Of a stretch of 64,000 nt of DNA, positions 28,236 through 39,028 are shown one piece after another; the first letter of the stretch is position 1; each line of letters opens with the position of its first letter. The position numbers and the translations under genes are program-made. The notes under the pieces are model-generated. The model did not search any database, was not told the origin of the DNA, and worked only from the letters and a program-made list of their open reading frames with translations. This stretch comes from Prevotella sp. CAG:891 (GTDB lineage: Bacteria; Bacteroidota; Bacteroidia; Bacteroidales; Bacteroidaceae), in NCBI GenBank assembly GCA_000437675.1, contig FR901744.1:1711-65710 (forward strand), in the 5' to 3' direction.

Positions 28236-29516
28236 TTACCAGGCAAACAAAGGATACTTTTTCATCGTTTCGTTTACTCGGTTACGTACCTTTGCAATAA
28301 CTTCTTCGTTTTCCGGATCGTTTAAAACAATTTCAATCATTTCTGCAATCTCAACCATTAAATCCTCCTTGGCACCGCGGGTAGTAATGGCAGGTGTTCC
28401 TAAACGAATACCTGATGTTTGGAATGCAGAACGAGTGTCGAATGGCACTATATTCTTATTTACAGTGATATCAGCAGCTACTAAAGCATTTTCAGCAACT
28501 TTACCGGTTAACTCGGGGTATTTTGAACGCAGGTCTACTAACATAGAGTGGTTATCTGTACCTCCACTAACAATAGTAAAGCCGCGTTTCATTAGTTCTT
28601 CAGCCAAACATGCTGCATTTTTCTTTACTTGAATAGCATATTCTTTGAATGAAGGTTGAAGAGCTTCTCCAAAAGCTACGGCTTTAGCTGCAATAACATG
28701 TTCAAGCGGTCCTCCTTGAGTTCCAGGGAATACTGCACTATTGATGATTTGGCTCATCATTTTTGTAACGCCTTTGGGAGTTTTGAGTCCCCAGGGATTT
28801 TCAAAGTCTTTTCCCATGAGAATCAAACCACCGCGTGGACCACGCAATGTTTTGTGTGTGGTTGTTGTTACAATATGTGCATATTTGATGGGATTGTCGA
28901 GCAAACCAGCTGCAATTAAACCGGCGGGATGAGCCATATCAACCATAAGTATGGCACCTACCTTGTCTGCAATTTCGCGCATACGGGCATAATCCCATTC
29001 ACGGCTATAAGCAGATCCACCACCGACAATGAGTTTCGGTTTGTGTTCAAGAGCCAAAGCTTCCATTTCATCATAATCAACCCGTTGAGTTTCTTTGTTC
29101 AAATTATAACCTATGGGGTTGTAGAGAATACCAGAAGTATTGACTTTAGAACCATGTGACAGGTGACCGCCATGATCCAGATTAAGTCCCATAAAGGTAT
29201 CTCCAGGTTTCAATACTGCAAGAAAAACTGCAGCATTGGCTTGGGCGCCAGAGTGTGGTTGAACGTTAACAAATTCAGCGTCGAAAAGTTTTTTTGCCCG
29301 TTCTATAGCTAAAGTTTCAGTTTGGTCGACAATGCCGCAACCTCCGTAATAGCGTTTTCCGGGATATCCTTCAGCATACTTATTAGTAAGCCATGAGCCC
29401 ATAGCTTGCATAACTTCATCGCTTACAAAGTTTTCGGAAGCAATTAATTCGATGCCGCGAAGTTGGCGCTGATGTTCAGCCTCAATGAGGTTGAAAATTT
29501 CTGTGTCTTTTTGCAT
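28236..29516 (-). CDS. glyA: Serine hydroxymethyltransferase
   Basis: GlyA interconverts serine and glycine, charging tetrahydrofolate with a one-carbon unit. The 426-residue PLP enzyme shows ASENFVS (26-32), GGHLSHG (116-122) and the Schiff-base lysine in [15 protein letters not shown] (K222). It ends a probable operon pyrB-pyrI-flavin reductase-glyA with 20-35 bp gaps, tying pyrimidine synthesis to one-carbon supply. Confidence 0.97.
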   Translation of the reverse strand: MQKDTEIFNLIEAEHQRQLRGIELIASENFVSDEVMQAMGSWLTNKYAEGYPGKRYYGGCGIVDQTETLAIERAKKLFDAEFVNVQPHSGAQANAAVFLAVLKPGDTFMGLNLDHGGHLSHGSKVNTSGILYNPIGYNLNKETQRVDYDEMEALALEHKPKLIVGGGSAYSREWDYARMREIADKVGAILMVDMAHPAGLIAAGLLDNPIKYAHIVTTTTHKTLRGPRGGLILMGKDFENPWGLKTPKGVTKMMSQIINSAVFPGTQGGPLEHVIAAKAVAFGEALQPSFKEYAIQVKKNAACLAEELMKRGFTIVSGGTDNHSMLVDLRSKYPELTGKVAENALVAADITVNKNIVPFDTRSAFQTSGIRLGTPAITTRGAKEDLMVEIAEMIEIVLNDPENEEVIAKVRNRVNETMKKYPLFAW

Positions 29517-29542
29517 GTTAATTGATTGTTAGGGTTAGTAGG

Positions 29543-30100
29543 TTATTTTTTTACGGAAAATCCGAATGTTCCGATTAGCTCGCCCAAACCATAATATGCA
29601 CCGTGGACATAAACGAGTGGATTGCTTTTATCAAGATGCCATTTGCCAGTTTCGTCAAGATAGCGATCGTCAGCCTGCACATTGAGTACTTCTGCAATAA
29701 ACATATCGTGCGATCCCAAAGATATAATTTCTTTGACTCTGCATTCAATGCTTAATGGTGATTCTGCTATAATAGGTGCTTGTATGCACGCTGCTGGTAG
29801 GGGAGTGAGTTTTGTTTCGTCGAACTTTTTGTAATCACGTCCTGAACGCACACCACACCAATCAGTTGCATTTGCCATATCAACTGTGGTTAGATTGATG
29901 CAGAACTCCATATCTTTTTTAATGAGTTGATAGGAGTGACGTTCTGGACGGACTGAAATATAGCACATGGCAGGGTTGGTGCAAATTGTGCCAGCCCATG
30001 CCACAGTGAAGATATTATACTCTGATGGTGTAGATCCACAGGAAACAAGCAACGCGGGAAGAGGATAAATCATAGTTCCCGGTTTCCAGTTCATTTTCAT
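29543..30100 (-). CDS. Flavin reductase family (FMN-binding split-barrel) protein
   Basis: A 185-residue cytoplasmic protein of the flavin reductase-like, FMN-binding split-barrel family. The N-terminus (YPLPALLVSCG) and the FTVAWAGTICTNPAMCYISVRP stretch (about 30-52) resemble the FMN-contact region. Such proteins reduce or carry flavin, but the physiological partner here is unknown. It is set between pyrI (21 bp) and glyA (26 bp), a placement I recall in other Bacteroidales. Confidence 0.87.
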   Translation of the reverse strand: MKMNWKPGTMIYPLPALLVSCGSTPSEYNIFTVAWAGTICTNPAMCYISVRPERHSYQLIKKDMEFCINLTTVDMANATDWCGVRSGRDYKKFDETKLTPLPAACIQAPIIAESPLSIECRVKEIISLGSHDMFIAEVLNVQADDRYLDETGKWHLDKSNPLVYVHGAYYGLGELIGTFGFSVKK

Positions 30101-30121
30101 GTTTGATTGTTTTACGACAGA

Positions 30122-30577
30122 CTACACTAATCTTATGTTATCTAAAGATTGTTCTTTTTCGCAATAATGGCATTTAATGCATCCGCGCTCTGATGGAACT
30201 ACATGGAAGTGAGTTTCCATGGGTTCATTATTGGTAATGCATTTGGGGTTAGCGCATTTTACGATACCAAGAATTTCATCAGGTAAAGTTACGCATTTTT
30301 TCTCTGCAACTTCATAGTCGCGTATGATGCAAAGTGTTACATTAGGGGTAATGACACTTAATCTATTTAATTCTGCATCAGAGAAAAATTTATCAGAAAC
30401 CTTAATGATACTTTTATTGCCCATTTTTGAACTGGGTAAATTATAGCCAATCATAATAGGGGTAGTAATAGTATCCAGATGTAAAAGTCGGATTACATCA
30501 AAAATCTTATTAGAAGGAATATGATCAATAACGGTACCATTTTCAATGGCAGCCACCATGAGTTCTTGACGTTTCAT
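30122..30577 (-). CDS. pyrI: Aspartate carbamoyltransferase regulatory subunit
   Basis: PyrI binds CTP/ATP and confers allosteric control on PyrB. It is 151 residues. The N-terminal nucleotide-binding domain is followed by the zinc domain with cysteines at C108 and C113 (CANPKC) and C136 and C139 (KCHYC); an additional C133 is present. It starts 33 bp after the pyrB stop. Its presence indicates a dodecameric, feedback-regulated ATCase. Confidence 0.95.
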   Translation of the reverse strand: MKRQELMVAAIENGTVIDHIPSNKIFDVIRLLHLDTITTPIMIGYNLPSSKMGNKSIIKVSDKFFSDAELNRLSVITPNVTLCIIRDYEVAEKKCVTLPDEILGIVKCANPKCITNNEPMETHFHVVPSERGCIKCHYCEKEQSLDNIRLV

Positions 30578-30610
30578 TATAAGACAATGTTACTAAGTTG
30601 TGGTAAAAAA

Positions 30611-31543
30611 TTAGTGTTTAATATCATCAAGGCTTATGCCCAATACATCACAGATGATGGCTTGTCGGGCATATAAGCCATTGCGTGCCTGCTCGAAATA
30701 ATATGCATGTGGATCATTGTCAACATCGTAGTCAATTTCGTTGACACGAGGTAGTGGATGCAAAATTTTCATATTTTCTCGAGCTTTCTCAAGCATTGAT
30801 GCACGCAAAATATAAACGTCTTTTACCCGTTCATATTCCATAGGATCAGTAAAGCGTTCGCGCTGTACACGAGTCATATATAAGATGTCTGCATTGCTTA
30901 TCACATCTGCATTGAAGTCGTTGTGCTCTTCAAACTTTATGTTGTTTTCTTTGCAGAAATCTTTGTATTCGTTGGGTAAGGAAAGTTCTTCGGGAGCAAT
31001 AAAGTGAAGCGTAGGATTGAAATGTCGGAGAGCCATTATCAAGGAATGAACAGTTCTTCCGTATTTTAAGTCGCCTACCAAGTAAATATTGAGGTTTTCA
31101 AGCGTTCCCTGTGTTTTGTATATGCTGTATAAGTCAAGCATGGTTTGAGTGGGGTGTTGATTAGCACCATCACCTGCATTGATAACGGGAACAGGTGAAA
31201 CTTCACTGGCATAACGAGCTGCACCTTCTAAATAATGACGCATCACAATAACATCAGCGTAATTGCTTACCATCATGATGGTGTCTTTCAGGGTCTCTCC
31301 TTTTGTAGAACTGGTTACTTTCGGATCTGTAAACCCAATAACTCTAGCTCCTAATCTATTAGCTGCTGTTTCGAACGATAAACGTGTACGCGTAGATGGT
31401 TCAAAAAATAAAGTTGCCACAACACGATCATCCAAAATTTTGCGGTTTGGATGCTTCTCAAATTCCTGTGCCATATAAATAAGGTACATGATTTTGTCTT
31501 TACTTAAATTGGCAATGCTCACTAAACTACGGTTCTCATTCAT
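30611..31543 (-). CDS. pyrB: Aspartate carbamoyltransferase catalytic subunit
   Basis: PyrB condenses carbamoyl phosphate with aspartate, the first committed step of pyrimidine synthesis. The 310-residue protein has the carbamoyl-phosphate loop [12 protein letters not shown] (47-58), STKGE (about 80-84), and HPLPRVNEI near the C-terminus, all conserved. It is first in the operon with pyrI. The AT-rich 150 bp upstream contains only weak promoter matches and no clear attenuator. Confidence 0.97.
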   Translation of the reverse strand: MNENRSLVSIANLSKDKIMYLIYMAQEFEKHPNRKILDDRVVATLFFEPSTRTRLSFETAANRLGARVIGFTDPKVTSSTKGETLKDTIMMVSNYADVIVMRHYLEGAARYASEVSPVPVINAGDGANQHPTQTMLDLYSIYKTQGTLENLNIYLVGDLKYGRTVHSLIMALRHFNPTLHFIAPEELSLPNEYKDFCKENNIKFEEHNDFNADVISNADILYMTRVQRERFTDPMEYERVKDVYILRASMLEKARENMKILHPLPRVNEIDYDVDNDPHAYYFEQARNGLYARQAIICDVLGISLDDIKH

Positions 31544-31692
31544 AGCTATATCGAAATTTACTTTATTTTGGCTGTAAAATTATAGATTTATTTCGTAAGA
31601 ATGCTGTTTTGTTCAATAAAAAACAATAGGATGCGAAGAATAAATTATTTATATGTATTAATTGAACATTTTTAAAATAGCTGATTATTGGA

Positions 31693-33012
31693 TTAGGCAG
31701 AATGTCCTGATATATCATTTGCCTTTTGTAAGTAAGTAAGCAAATCTGCAACTATGAATGAACTTCCACCGATGTAAATGCAATCATTCTTATCTGCACA
31801 TTTTACAGCTTCACTGTATGCTTCTTCAACATTAGGATAAAAAGCACCATGAAGTTCATTTTTAATACCGATTTCGTTCACTGTTTCTGCTTTCATTGCA
31901 CGTCTTACAGATGCTTGGGTCCAATAATACGTAGCATTTTTTGGTAAATGAGCTATGACAGCATCTACGTTTTTGTCAGTTGCCATACCAAAGACTATAT
32001 GCAATTTATGAACCTTTTTTGCTATATCATCAAGTTGCTTTGCCAAATAGGTCCATCCTCCAACATTATGTCCAGTGTCGCAAATAATTTGGGGATTGTT
32101 CTGCAATATCTGCCATCTTCCTTGTAAGCCTGTCGACTTGCAAACATATTTAAACCCATACGCAACGTCTTCTGCTGTTAGGTTGAAGATAGGCCTGATT
32201 AAATTGATTGCGTTTAAGATTGTATTTGTGTTTTTTACCTGACATTCGCCAGTAAGTTCGCCAAGAATATTGCCCCAGTGTACAGTTTTGTACAAGCGCA
32301 TATTATCTTCTGTTGTTTCAGAGGATAAAACTTCTTGCTGTTCTTCAGCGAATAGAATAGGACTGTTTGTTAAATCTGCTTGATGCTGAAAAGTGGTTTT
32401 AGTTTCAGGATGTGATTCACCTATTACTACGGGAACATTCGATTTGATTATTCCTGCTTTTTCTGCAGCGATTTCAGCAAGTGTGTTTCCTAGAAATTGT
32501 GTATGGTCGAAACTTATATTTGTAATGATAGAAAGTATTGGGGTAATGATATTAGTACAGTCTAATCGGCCACCAAGTCCAACCTCTATAACAGCGATGT
32601 CAACCTTGTTGTCTGCAAAATATTTAAAAGCCAATGCTGTAGTTAGTTCAAAAAACGAAGGATGCAGAGGTTCGAAGTAAGAACGTTCGTTTTCAACAAA
32701 GTCTATTACATATTGCTCAGGAATCATTTGTCCATTGATTCGGATCCTTTCTCTAAAGTCAATGAGGTGAGGAGAGGTATACAATCCGACTTTAAGCCCT
32801 TTATGCTGTAGTATAGCAGCAATTGTATGAGCACAACTTCCCTTTCCGTTTGTTCCTGCTACATGAATAGAACGGAACTGTCGATGGGGGTGATTAAAAT
32901 GTTCATCAAGTTTTTGAGTCGTGCTTAAACCTTCTTTATAAGCTGCTCCACCCACTTGTTGGAATAAGGGGGCAGCCTCATATAAATAGTTAATAGTTTC
33001 CTGGTAATTCAT
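31693..33012 (-). CDS. folC: Bifunctional folylpolyglutamate synthase / dihydrofolate synthase
   Basis: FolC adds glutamate to dihydropteroate and then further glutamates to folate. The start is placed at 33012 (MNYQETINYLYE); the longer frame from 33045 would run into the dnaJ terminator hairpin. The product is 439 residues, with P-loop GTNGKGS (53-59), the Mur-ligase-like central domain (VGLGGRLDCTN), and the C-terminal domain with ICDTGHN. It follows dnaJ on the same strand, but a strong terminator lies between them. Confidence 0.93.
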   Translation of the reverse strand: MNYQETINYLYEAAPLFQQVGGAAYKEGLSTTQKLDEHFNHPHRQFRSIHVAGTNGKGSCAHTIAAILQHKGLKVGLYTSPHLIDFRERIRINGQMIPEQYVIDFVENERSYFEPLHPSFFELTTALAFKYFADNKVDIAVIEVGLGGRLDCTNIITPILSIITNISFDHTQFLGNTLAEIAAEKAGIIKSNVPVVIGESHPETKTTFQHQADLTNSPILFAEEQQEVLSSETTEDNMRLYKTVHWGNILGELTGECQVKNTNTILNAINLIRPIFNLTAEDVAYGFKYVCKSTGLQGRWQILQNNPQIICDTGHNVGGWTYLAKQLDDIAKKVHKLHIVFGMATDKNVDAVIAHLPKNATYYWTQASVRRAMKAETVNEIGIKNELHGAFYPNVEEAYSEAVKCADKNDCIYIGGSSFIVADLLTYLQKANDISGHSA

Positions 33013-33037
33013 TGAATAAAGCTTTTTTATAAAAAAA

Positions 33038-33103
33038 CTTCCCACACAATATCATAAATACTTCTTGATTAAAAAAGTAATATATGATATTGTGTAGGAA
33101 GTT
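33038..33103 (-). terminator. dnaJ terminator, long stem
   Basis: ACTTCCCACACAATATCATA (33038-33057) pairs with TATGATATTGTGTAGGAAGT (33084-33103), 20 bp with one mismatch and a 26-nt loop. On the minus strand it ends in TTTTTTTATAAAAAAGC just before folC. The large loop is unusual for a terminator and may let some transcription continue into folC. Confidence 0.75.
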
Positions 33104-33107
33104 TTAA

Positions 33108-34271
33108 TTATTTGTTGAAATAGTTCCTGAATGCATTGAATATTTTGGTTTTAATACCTTCAGAAGGTTTCATATTGTCAGAATCTTTCATTGATTCAAA
33201 ATTATGTAACTCAGTTTTGTCAAGAGTCTCAGGAATGTAAACACTGATGTTTACTACTATATCACCCTGTCCGTAGCCATATCCAGGAACAGCAGGTAAT
33301 CCTTTTCCACGAAGACGCAGGGCAGTGCCTGGTTGAGTTCCAGGTTCAATCTTAATTCTTGCTTTCTTTGTAAGGGTTGGAATCTCAATCGTATCACCTA
33401 ACGTTGCTTGTGGAACTGTGAGTAAAAGGTTATATATCAAATCAGTTTCATCGCGGATGAAGTCAGCGTGAGGAATTTCCTCAATAATTACCTGAATGTC
33501 ACCAGGAACGCCACCATGTCGTGCAGCATTACCTTTTTGAGGAACATTTAGCATCATGCCTTCAGCTACACCCGCAGGAATTTTGATTTCTACGATTTCT
33601 TCGCCTGCAGTTACACCTTCACCATTGCAGTGTTTACATTTATGTGTGATAATTACACCTTCGCCATGACATTTAGGACAAGTCTCTTGCGATTGCATAA
33701 TACCCATGAACGTTTGGCGTGTGCGAACAACTGATCCCTGACCATTACATGTAGGGCAAGTTTCAGGGCTATGTCCCTTTTCGCATCCATTGCCATTACA
33801 TTCCGGACACGTAACATCCTTTTTGACCTTGAATTTTTTGACAACGCCAGTTGAGATTTCTTCAAGTGTCAAACGGACTTTCATGCGCATATCAGCTCCT
33901 TTAAAACGGCGCGGTTGTGAGGATGAACGTCCTCCAAATCCACCGAATCCGCCGAAACCATTTCCAAAAATGTCGCCAAATTGCTGGAAGATGTCATTAA
34001 TATCCATACCTCCTGCGCTAAAACCACCGAAACCTCCAGCTCCGTTGACACCTTCAGCTCCAAATTGGTCATAGCGCGCTCTTTTGTCGGGATCGCGTAA
34101 TACATCGTATGCTTCAGCAGCCTGTTTGAATTTTTCTTCAGCTTCTTTGCTTCCTGGGTTACGATCAGGATGCCATTTGATGGCAACTTTTTTGTAAGCC
34201 TTCTTGATTTCATCAGCTGAAGCATTACGTTCTACGCCTAATATTTTATAATAGTCTTTTTCTTCGGCCAT
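33108..34271 (-). CDS. dnaJ: Chaperone DnaJ (Hsp40)
   Basis: DnaJ delivers substrates to DnaK and stimulates its ATPase. The start at 34271 ([13 protein letters not shown]) gives 387 residues; an in-frame ATG nine codons upstream is ignored. The J-domain with HPD (34-36), a G/F-rich linker, four CxxCxGxG zinc repeats ([32 protein letters not shown]) and the C-terminal peptide-binding domain are all present. It follows grpE at 119 bp and likely shares the promoter upstream of grpE. Confidence 0.96.
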   Translation of the reverse strand: MAEEKDYYKILGVERNASADEIKKAYKKVAIKWHPDRNPGSKEAEEKFKQAAEAYDVLRDPDKRARYDQFGAEGVNGAGGFGGFSAGGMDINDIFQQFGDIFGNGFGGFGGFGGRSSSQPRRFKGADMRMKVRLTLEEISTGVVKKFKVKKDVTCPECNGNGCEKGHSPETCPTCNGQGSVVRTRQTFMGIMQSQETCPKCHGEGVIITHKCKHCNGEGVTAGEEIVEIKIPAGVAEGMMLNVPQKGNAARHGGVPGDIQVIIEEIPHADFIRDETDLIYNLLLTVPQATLGDTIEIPTLTKKARIKIEPGTQPGTALRLRGKGLPAVPGYGYGQGDIVVNISVYIPETLDKTELHNFESMKDSDNMKPSEGIKTKIFNAFRNYFNK

Positions 34272-34390
34272 AGGTTTGTTGATTTTGAGATGCATCAATT
34301 ACTTGCTGCAGTCTCTGCTCATATTTAATTGAAGCAAACTACAAAGCAGAAGTATGTATTGCTTGTAGTATAGAGTTATTCGTAATAATA

Positions 34391-34963
34391 TTATTGTCCA
34401 ACGACAACTTTGGCATGACGAATAACTTTCTCGTTTAAGAGGTAGCCAGTTTGAACACAATCAATGACATGATTTTTCTGATCTTCTTCCTGTGCAGGAA
34501 TCATAGCTACTGCCTCATGAAAATCGGTATCAAAGGCTTTACCGATGGTGTCAATTCTTTGAAGTCCTTGAGCTGCCAATGATTTGTTAAGTTTGTCAAT
34601 AATAAGTGCTACTCCTTCTTTAAGAGTTTCAATATCATCGCTCTTTTCAATGTTGGCAGCCGCGCGTTCTAAGTCGTCCAATACTGGAAGTAAAGCGGTA
34701 AGAACCTTTTCTCCACCATTTAAAATGAGTTCGGTCTTTTCTTTTAGTGTGCGTTTGCGGTAGTTGTCAAATTCGGCAACTTGACGCAGATACTTATCCT
34801 TTAAATTTTCAATCTCCGCTGCCATAGCTGACATTTTGTCTGCATCTGACATTTCTGCTTCACCTTGAGGCGTGTTTTCAGCATCGGTTTCAGTATTCAC
34901 CTGTTCATTCTGAATAACTTCCTCTTTATCTAAATCTAAAGTTTCTTTTGCTTCTTTATTCAT
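34391..34963 (-). CDS. grpE: Nucleotide exchange factor GrpE
   Basis: GrpE releases ADP from DnaK. The 190-residue protein has an acidic disordered N-terminus (about 1-45), a long coiled coil with YLRQVAEFDNYRKRT (about 60-74), and the C-terminal beta-wing with the conserved GKAFDTDFHEAV and GYLLNEKVIRHAKVVV. It is upstream of dnaJ as in many genomes. dnaK is not in the window. Confidence 0.95.
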   Translation of the reverse strand: MNKEAKETLDLDKEEVIQNEQVNTETDAENTPQGEAEMSDADKMSAMAAEIENLKDKYLRQVAEFDNYRKRTLKEKTELILNGGEKVLTALLPVLDDLERAAANIEKSDDIETLKEGVALIIDKLNKSLAAQGLQRIDTIGKAFDTDFHEAVAMIPAQEEDQKNHVIDCVQTGYLLNEKVIRHAKVVVGQ

Positions 34964-34991
34964 GATTCCAATTATTGTTTACCTATTGTTA

Positions 34992-35007
34992 TGCAAAAAA
35001 TGTGCCA
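34992..35007 (-). promoter_or_regulatory. Sigma-54-type -24/-12 promoter upstream of grpE-dnaJ
   Basis: On the minus strand TGGCACATTTTTTGCA matches the RpoN consensus TGGCAC-N5-TTGCA base for base, with the invariant GG and GC dinucleotides at correct spacing. Predicted transcription starts near 34981, leaving an 18-nt leader before the grpE ATG at 34963. No competing -33/-7 consensus is evident in the same 90 bp. An upstream stretch (about 35018-35038) holds two TTGTC repeats that might be part of an activator site. Confidence 0.55.
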
Positions 35008-35050
35008 ATAGTATATTTATGACAATGGGGCAGACAAATTATATTGCTAA

Positions 35051-35614
35051 TTAGTGGCTAATTAGTTGAAGAAACTCAGATCTGGTCTTTGCTTGAGTAA
35101 ATGCTCCGCTAAAGTCTGAGGTTGTTGTAATTGAGTTGTCCTTTTCAACACCTCTCATTTGCATGCACATGTGTTTAGCTTCAATAACTACCATGACGCC
35201 TAATGGAGAAAGTGCTTCTTCAATACAGTTCTTAATCTGTAATGTCATTCTTTCCTGCACTTGCAAACGATGTGAAAATATATCTACTACGCGAGCAATT
35301 TTAGATAATCCCGTTATATATCCGTTGGGTATGTAGGCCACATGTACTTTGCCGTAGAAAGGGAGCATGTGATGTTCGCAAAGCGAGTAAAAGTTGATGT
35401 CTTTTACAATTACCATTTGGTTGTAGGGCTCCTCAAATTTTGCAGAAAGAAGCACTTCTTTAGGGTCCATTTCGTAGCCCCGAGTCAGTGTCTGCATAGC
35501 TTTGGCAACTCTTAAGGGAGTTTTTACAAGGCCCTCACGCGTTGGGTCTTCGCCTAATAATTTGAGAATTTCAAGATAATGATGCTGTAATTTTTCGATT
35601 CTATCCATCATCAA
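35051..35614 (-). CDS. folE: GTP cyclohydrolase I
   Basis: FolE converts GTP to dihydroneopterin triphosphate, the first step of folate synthesis. It is 187 residues. The zinc ligands are C79 and H82 in CEHH, and C150 in KHMCMQMRG. The C-terminal SDFSGAF completes the family pattern. It is last in the DUF1599/DoxX-TIM/SPOR/folE gene string on this strand; the string order matches what I recall from Bacteroides. The two extra Met at the N-terminus make the exact start uncertain by two residues. Confidence 0.95.
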   Translation of the reverse strand: MMMDRIEKLQHHYLEILKLLGEDPTREGLVKTPLRVAKAMQTLTRGYEMDPKEVLLSAKFEEPYNQMVIVKDINFYSLCEHHMLPFYGKVHVAYIPNGYITGLSKIARVVDIFSHRLQVQERMTLQIKNCIEEALSPLGVMVVIEAKHMCMQMRGVEKDNSITTTSDFSGAFTQAKTRSEFLQLISH

Positions 35615-35752
35615 GTTTTTTGATTAGATCTGATTTTGCAGATTTACCATTTTGAAGAATGGCAATTGAGTGAACTTAAATGTTGTGTATTTCCATTGCT
35701 GTATTGTTGAATGCTTGTGTGCCTCCAATGCAATAGGAAATTGAAGTTTTGA

Positions 35753-36307
35753 TTAGTAAGGTAAATTAACCTCAGATGATACTATGCGAACCTCATACGT
35801 AAAATGAGCAGAACGTATTAGGTTTACATATTTTTGTGCATCTTGTCTACTCTTAAAGTCTCCTACATTTGTAACCCAACGAGGTGCTATAAAACTTGTA
35901 TAGATTGATAGCTCTGGAAATTTGTTGCGACATTTTTCACCCATTTGTATGGCTTTGGTTTTATCCTTACGCGAATTTCCACCTGTAAAAATGCAGATTC
36001 TGTACCCGCGTGCTTTATGTCTTCCACGGGTAGCGTAAGTTCCCTTTTTGGTGTTTGATTTTATGTCTTCCGACGGTTTGCTTGTCGAATGGATGTGTTC
36101 TGCAGCAGTTGTATCCTTATTTCCCGTATGCTGTTGCGTATGGTTGGGTACAGTGTTATTGATAATTTGTTCAATTTGCTCCGACTGTGTAATGATAACA
36201 GTGCCTTTGCTTTTTTCCTGTTTGCGCAATTTTTCTGTCAAAGTTGATTGTGCACAAACAGAGTTTGCATTAACACACACTAAAACTAGTAGGGGAATGA
36301 GTCTCAT
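35753..36307 (-). CDS. SPOR-domain secreted protein
   Basis: A 184-residue exported protein: a signal peptide (about 1-19, ending SVCAQ), a hydrophilic low-complexity linker (about 20-97), then a SPOR domain (about 100-178; GYRICIFTGGNSRKDKTKA ... WVTNVGDFKSRQDAQKYV). SPOR domains bind denuded peptidoglycan glycan strands, often at division sites. It lies downstream of tpiA and upstream of folE on the same strand. The exact role is unknown. Confidence 0.85.
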   Translation of the reverse strand: MRLIPLLVLVCVNANSVCAQSTLTEKLRKQEKSKGTVIITQSEQIEQIINNTVPNHTQQHTGNKDTTAAEHIHSTSKPSEDIKSNTKKGTYATRGRHKARGYRICIFTGGNSRKDKTKAIQMGEKCRNKFPELSIYTSFIAPRWVTNVGDFKSRQDAQKYVNLIRSAHFTYEVRIVSSEVNLPY

Positions 36308-36533
36308 TGGTATTTTGTTAAAAGGGTGTTTAAAAGAGAGTTATTCTTTATTGAGCAAATTATTCATACACTGTAAAGCACGATATTTTATGTTGATGCC
36401 TTATTACACTAAGAATGAAGTAAGCATTCTTGTTTGAATAAAATATCAGTGTGAATATTTATCAAGAACATAAGAAGTACTTGAATCCCAGTGGAATGTA
36501 CCCTTATGTTCTTGATTGTAGAAATATCAGAGA

Positions 36534-37295
36534 TTAAGCTTTCCAAGCATCGATGATACCCTTGAAGTCAGCTACTTTAAGAGCTGCACCACCAATAAGG
36601 CCACCATCAACATTTACCTTAGAGAAGATTTCTTTAGCATTGCTAGGCTTGCAGCTACCACCGTAAAGGATAGATACATTTTCAGCAGCTTCAGCACCGA
36701 ACTTCTCAGCGATTGTAGCACGGATGAAGGCATGCATTTCCTCAGCTTGTTCTGCAGTTGCAGTTTTGCCGGTTCCAATAGCCCAAACGGGTTCGTAAGC
36801 AAGGATAATGTGTGAGAACTGTTCAGCAGTGAGGTTGAAAAGTGAGCCTTCGAGCTGAGCCTTTACTACTTCGTTCTGCTTGTTGGCTTCGCGTTCTTCG
36901 AGAACTTCACCGATACAGAAGATAACTTCCAGGTTGTTTTCGAGTGCCAAGTTTACTTTCTCCTTCAAGATTTCGGGAGTTTCATGATAGTAAGCACGAC
37001 GTTCGCTGTGGCCAAGGATAACGTAGTTTGCACCAGTGCTCTTAACCATTTCTGCAGAAACTTCGCCAGTATATGCACCACTTACTTTGTCTGCGCAGTT
37101 TTCTGCACCTAAACCGATAAGGTTGCTGTCAATTACGTTAGCAACGCTTGCCAAGTGAATAAAGGGCGTGCAGATAACAACGTCGCAGTTGGGCTTGTCT
37201 GCAATAAGAGCTTCATTCAATTCTTTAGCGAGTGCTACACCTTCCTGCAGGTTCTTGTTCATTTTCCAGTTACCTGCTACGATTTTTTTTCTCAT
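36534..37295 (-). CDS. tpiA: Triose-phosphate isomerase
   Basis: TIM interconverts dihydroxyacetone phosphate and glyceraldehyde 3-phosphate. From the ATG at 37295 the product is 253 residues, the normal size, beginning [15 protein letters not shown] with N9 and K11, the electrophilic H96 (ILGHSERR), the catalytic base E168 ([11 protein letters not shown]) and the flexible loop 6 after it. No stop codon separates this frame from the membrane-protein frame upstream, so TIM could be made from its own start, as the tail of a 644-residue fusion, or both. Confidence 0.93.
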   Translation of the reverse strand: MRKKIVAGNWKMNKNLQEGVALAKELNEALIADKPNCDVVICTPFIHLASVANVIDSNLIGLGAENCADKVSGAYTGEVSAEMVKSTGANYVILGHSERRAYYHETPEILKEKVNLALENNLEVIFCIGEVLEEREANKQNEVVKAQLEGSLFNLTAEQFSHIILAYEPVWAIGTGKTATAEQAEEMHAFIRATIAEKFGAEAAENVSILYGGSCKPSNAKEIFSKVNVDGGLIGGAALKVADFKGIIDAWKA

Positions 37296-38468
37296 GATTC
37301 TTTTGAGTTTAAAACGTTTGATATAAATATGGTGTTTATAAAATTTATGTCCAATCCAGATAGAGTCTAACAATGTTATGCAAAGTAATGGCACTATAAA
37401 CCAAAAGATTAGTTTCAGCAAGGGTGACAAGTCCTTATTATCGGGTAGATAACTGCATAGACTTGCACTATTAGAGTCGAGCTCCGGTAGATTGTTGTTA
37501 CTCCATTTTGCCGCAACATTACCATTGTGTATCAATAGTAAACCAGGGTTCGATCTAACCATTGCTTTAAGTTCAGTCTCTTCTGCTTGAAGTACCGGAT
37601 ATGCAGCTCCCGTACGATCACCCCAATCCATAATGCCTACACTATCTGAAGCTGTAGCCATATAGAATTTAATCTGACGCATCATGCAATAGTCGTATAT
37701 GTCATTGATGCGATCACAGCAACCGTCGTCTGCGGTTGCTATATTAGGTACTGTGAGCAGGAAGGTATATCCTGTGTCAGCAACAATTGTATATGATAAA
37801 TCTTCTCCGGTTTTTGAATCAAATAGAAAGAAGTTTGCCAACTTTTCTGCACCATCAATATCCTCTCCACTCAAAGCCTTGCGAATGTTTGCATTAGGTT
37901 TGTAGGAGGTGAACTCGATTACCGGCAAATAATGCAAAACATAGAGTGATAGCGTGATGGCATATACCCAGCTAAAGATTGATAGTAACCAAGCATTTCG
38001 CTCAGAAACAAAACGTCGAAGTCTGATTGGTGTGTAAAGCAGATAAACTGACAATACTAGCAATACAATATTCTTGAGTAATGTTTGACCATTTGTTAAA
38101 GTAATTGCATCACCAAAACAACCGCAATCGGGCACTGGACTTTCAATGTAAATCCATATCGTTAAGGCCGTGAATATGAACATGAAAAGAGCTGCAAAAC
38201 GCGTAGCAATTTTGCGACGCAGCCTCATTATCAGGTAGACACCCAAAATAAATTCGATGACACCTAAACTCACCGCACAGAATTTGAGTATCAGTGAATC
38301 GTCATCTATGGGAATATGGCATGTCATTGCATAAGCAAAAAGCTTATTAACCATACCCATAGGGTCTGCTATTTTAACGAATCCCGATAGGAGAAACGTG
38401 GCACCCAACACGAATGTTGCTAACATCGTAAGGGTCGTATGGATGTATTTACTCAGTTTCGTTTTCAA
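36534..38468 (-). CDS. DoxX/MauE-like membrane protein fused in frame to TIM
   Basis: One uninterrupted frame of 644 codons. Residues 1-391 are a membrane protein: five helices (about 15-175) with a PDCGCFGDA loop, a soluble thioredoxin-fold-like domain with [10 protein letters not shown], and a sixth helix (about 350-373), then a very basic tail ([18 protein letters not shown]). Residues 392-644 are a complete TIM. In Bacteroides the two are separate adjacent genes as I recall. The positive tail predicts TIM on the cytoplasmic side. The membrane part resembles redox/electron-transfer DoxX-MauE proteins of unknown role. Its start overlaps the DUF1599 gene by 20 bp. Confidence 0.72.
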   Translation of the reverse strand: MKTKLSKYIHTTLTMLATFVLGATFLLSGFVKIADPMGMVNKLFAYAMTCHIPIDDDSLILKFCAVSLGVIEFILGVYLIMRLRRKIATRFAALFMFIFTALTIWIYIESPVPDCGCFGDAITLTNGQTLLKNIVLLVLSVYLLYTPIRLRRFVSERNAWLLSIFSWVYAITLSLYVLHYLPVIEFTSYKPNANIRKALSGEDIDGAEKLANFFLFDSKTGEDLSYTIVADTGYTFLLTVPNIATADDGCCDRINDIYDYCMMRQIKFYMATASDSVGIMDWGDRTGAAYPVLQAEETELKAMVRSNPGLLLIHNGNVAAKWSNNNLPELDSNSASLCSYLPDNKDLSPLLKLIFWFIVPLLCITLLDSIWIGHKFYKHHIYIKRFKLKRIMRKKIVAGNWKMNKNLQEGVALAKELNEALIADKPNCDVVICTPFIHLASVANVIDSNLIGLGAENCADKVSGAYTGEVSAEMVKSTGANYVILGHSERRAYYHETPEILKEKVNLALENNLEVIFCIGEVLEEREANKQNEVVKAQLEGSLFNLTAEQFSHIILAYEPVWAIGTGKTATAEQAEEMHAFIRATIAEKFGAEAAENVSILYGGSCKPSNAKEIFSKVNVDGGLIGGAALKVADFKGIIDAWKA

Positions 38469-39006
38469 TGGTCAATTTTATGAGCCCAAATACGGCATAA
38501 TTCATCATGTCCATGTAGTTTGCAGCAACCCCTTCACTGACAAGGGTCTCTCCTTTAAGCATTTCAATCTGCTTGGTTCTGAAAATTTTCATGAGTATAA
38601 GATCAGCATACGAACTTACTCGCATATAGCGCCAAGCCTCATTGTAATCATGATTCTTCTTAAGCATTAACTCAAGTGATGTATTAGCATGAATATCATA
38701 GAGTTCAGTAGCTTCTTCTGCCGAAATATCTTCAGTGTCAGAAATACCTTTTTCCAATTGAATCAGTGCAATGATGCAATAGTTTACAATGCCAATAAAT
38801 TCAGGAATAATGCCTTCACCAACCTTAGAACATCCTTTCATTTGTAGCGACCTGATTCTTGATGCCTTGATAAGCAGTTGGTCAGTCATCGTTTCTGGGC
38901 GCATAACTCGCCAAGCAGTTCCGTAATCATGTAATTTTTTACAGAACAGTTCGCGACAATTATGTATTACTTGTTCAAATTCTTGTTGAGTGCTCAAAGG
39001 TTTCAT
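38449..39006 (-). CDS. DUF1599 domain protein
   Basis: A 185-residue cytoplasmic protein made of two similar halves: [14 protein letters not shown]...[12 protein letters not shown] (about 25-54) and [15 protein letters not shown]...[13 protein letters not shown] (about 117-147). This is the duplicated DUF1599 pattern, linked in the literature to nucleotide-modification-associated domains. Function is unknown. It is first in the gene string leading to tpiA and folE, with a consensus promoter at 39029-39059. Confidence 0.85.
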   Translation of the reverse strand: MKPLSTQQEFEQVIHNCRELFCKKLHDYGTAWRVMRPETMTDQLLIKASRIRSLQMKGCSKVGEGIIPEFIGIVNYCIIALIQLEKGISDTEDISAEEATELYDIHANTSLELMLKKNHDYNEAWRYMRVSSYADLILMKIFRTKQIEMLKGETLVSEGVAANYMDMMNYAVFGLIKLTIENETE

Positions 39007-39028
39007 ACAGATTAGTTATATGTTGCTG

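Noticed and set aside
34150..34200. A second sigma-54-like motif (TGGCAACTTTTTTGT) inside dnaJ
   Set aside because: It lacks the invariant GC at -12 and lies within coding sequence.
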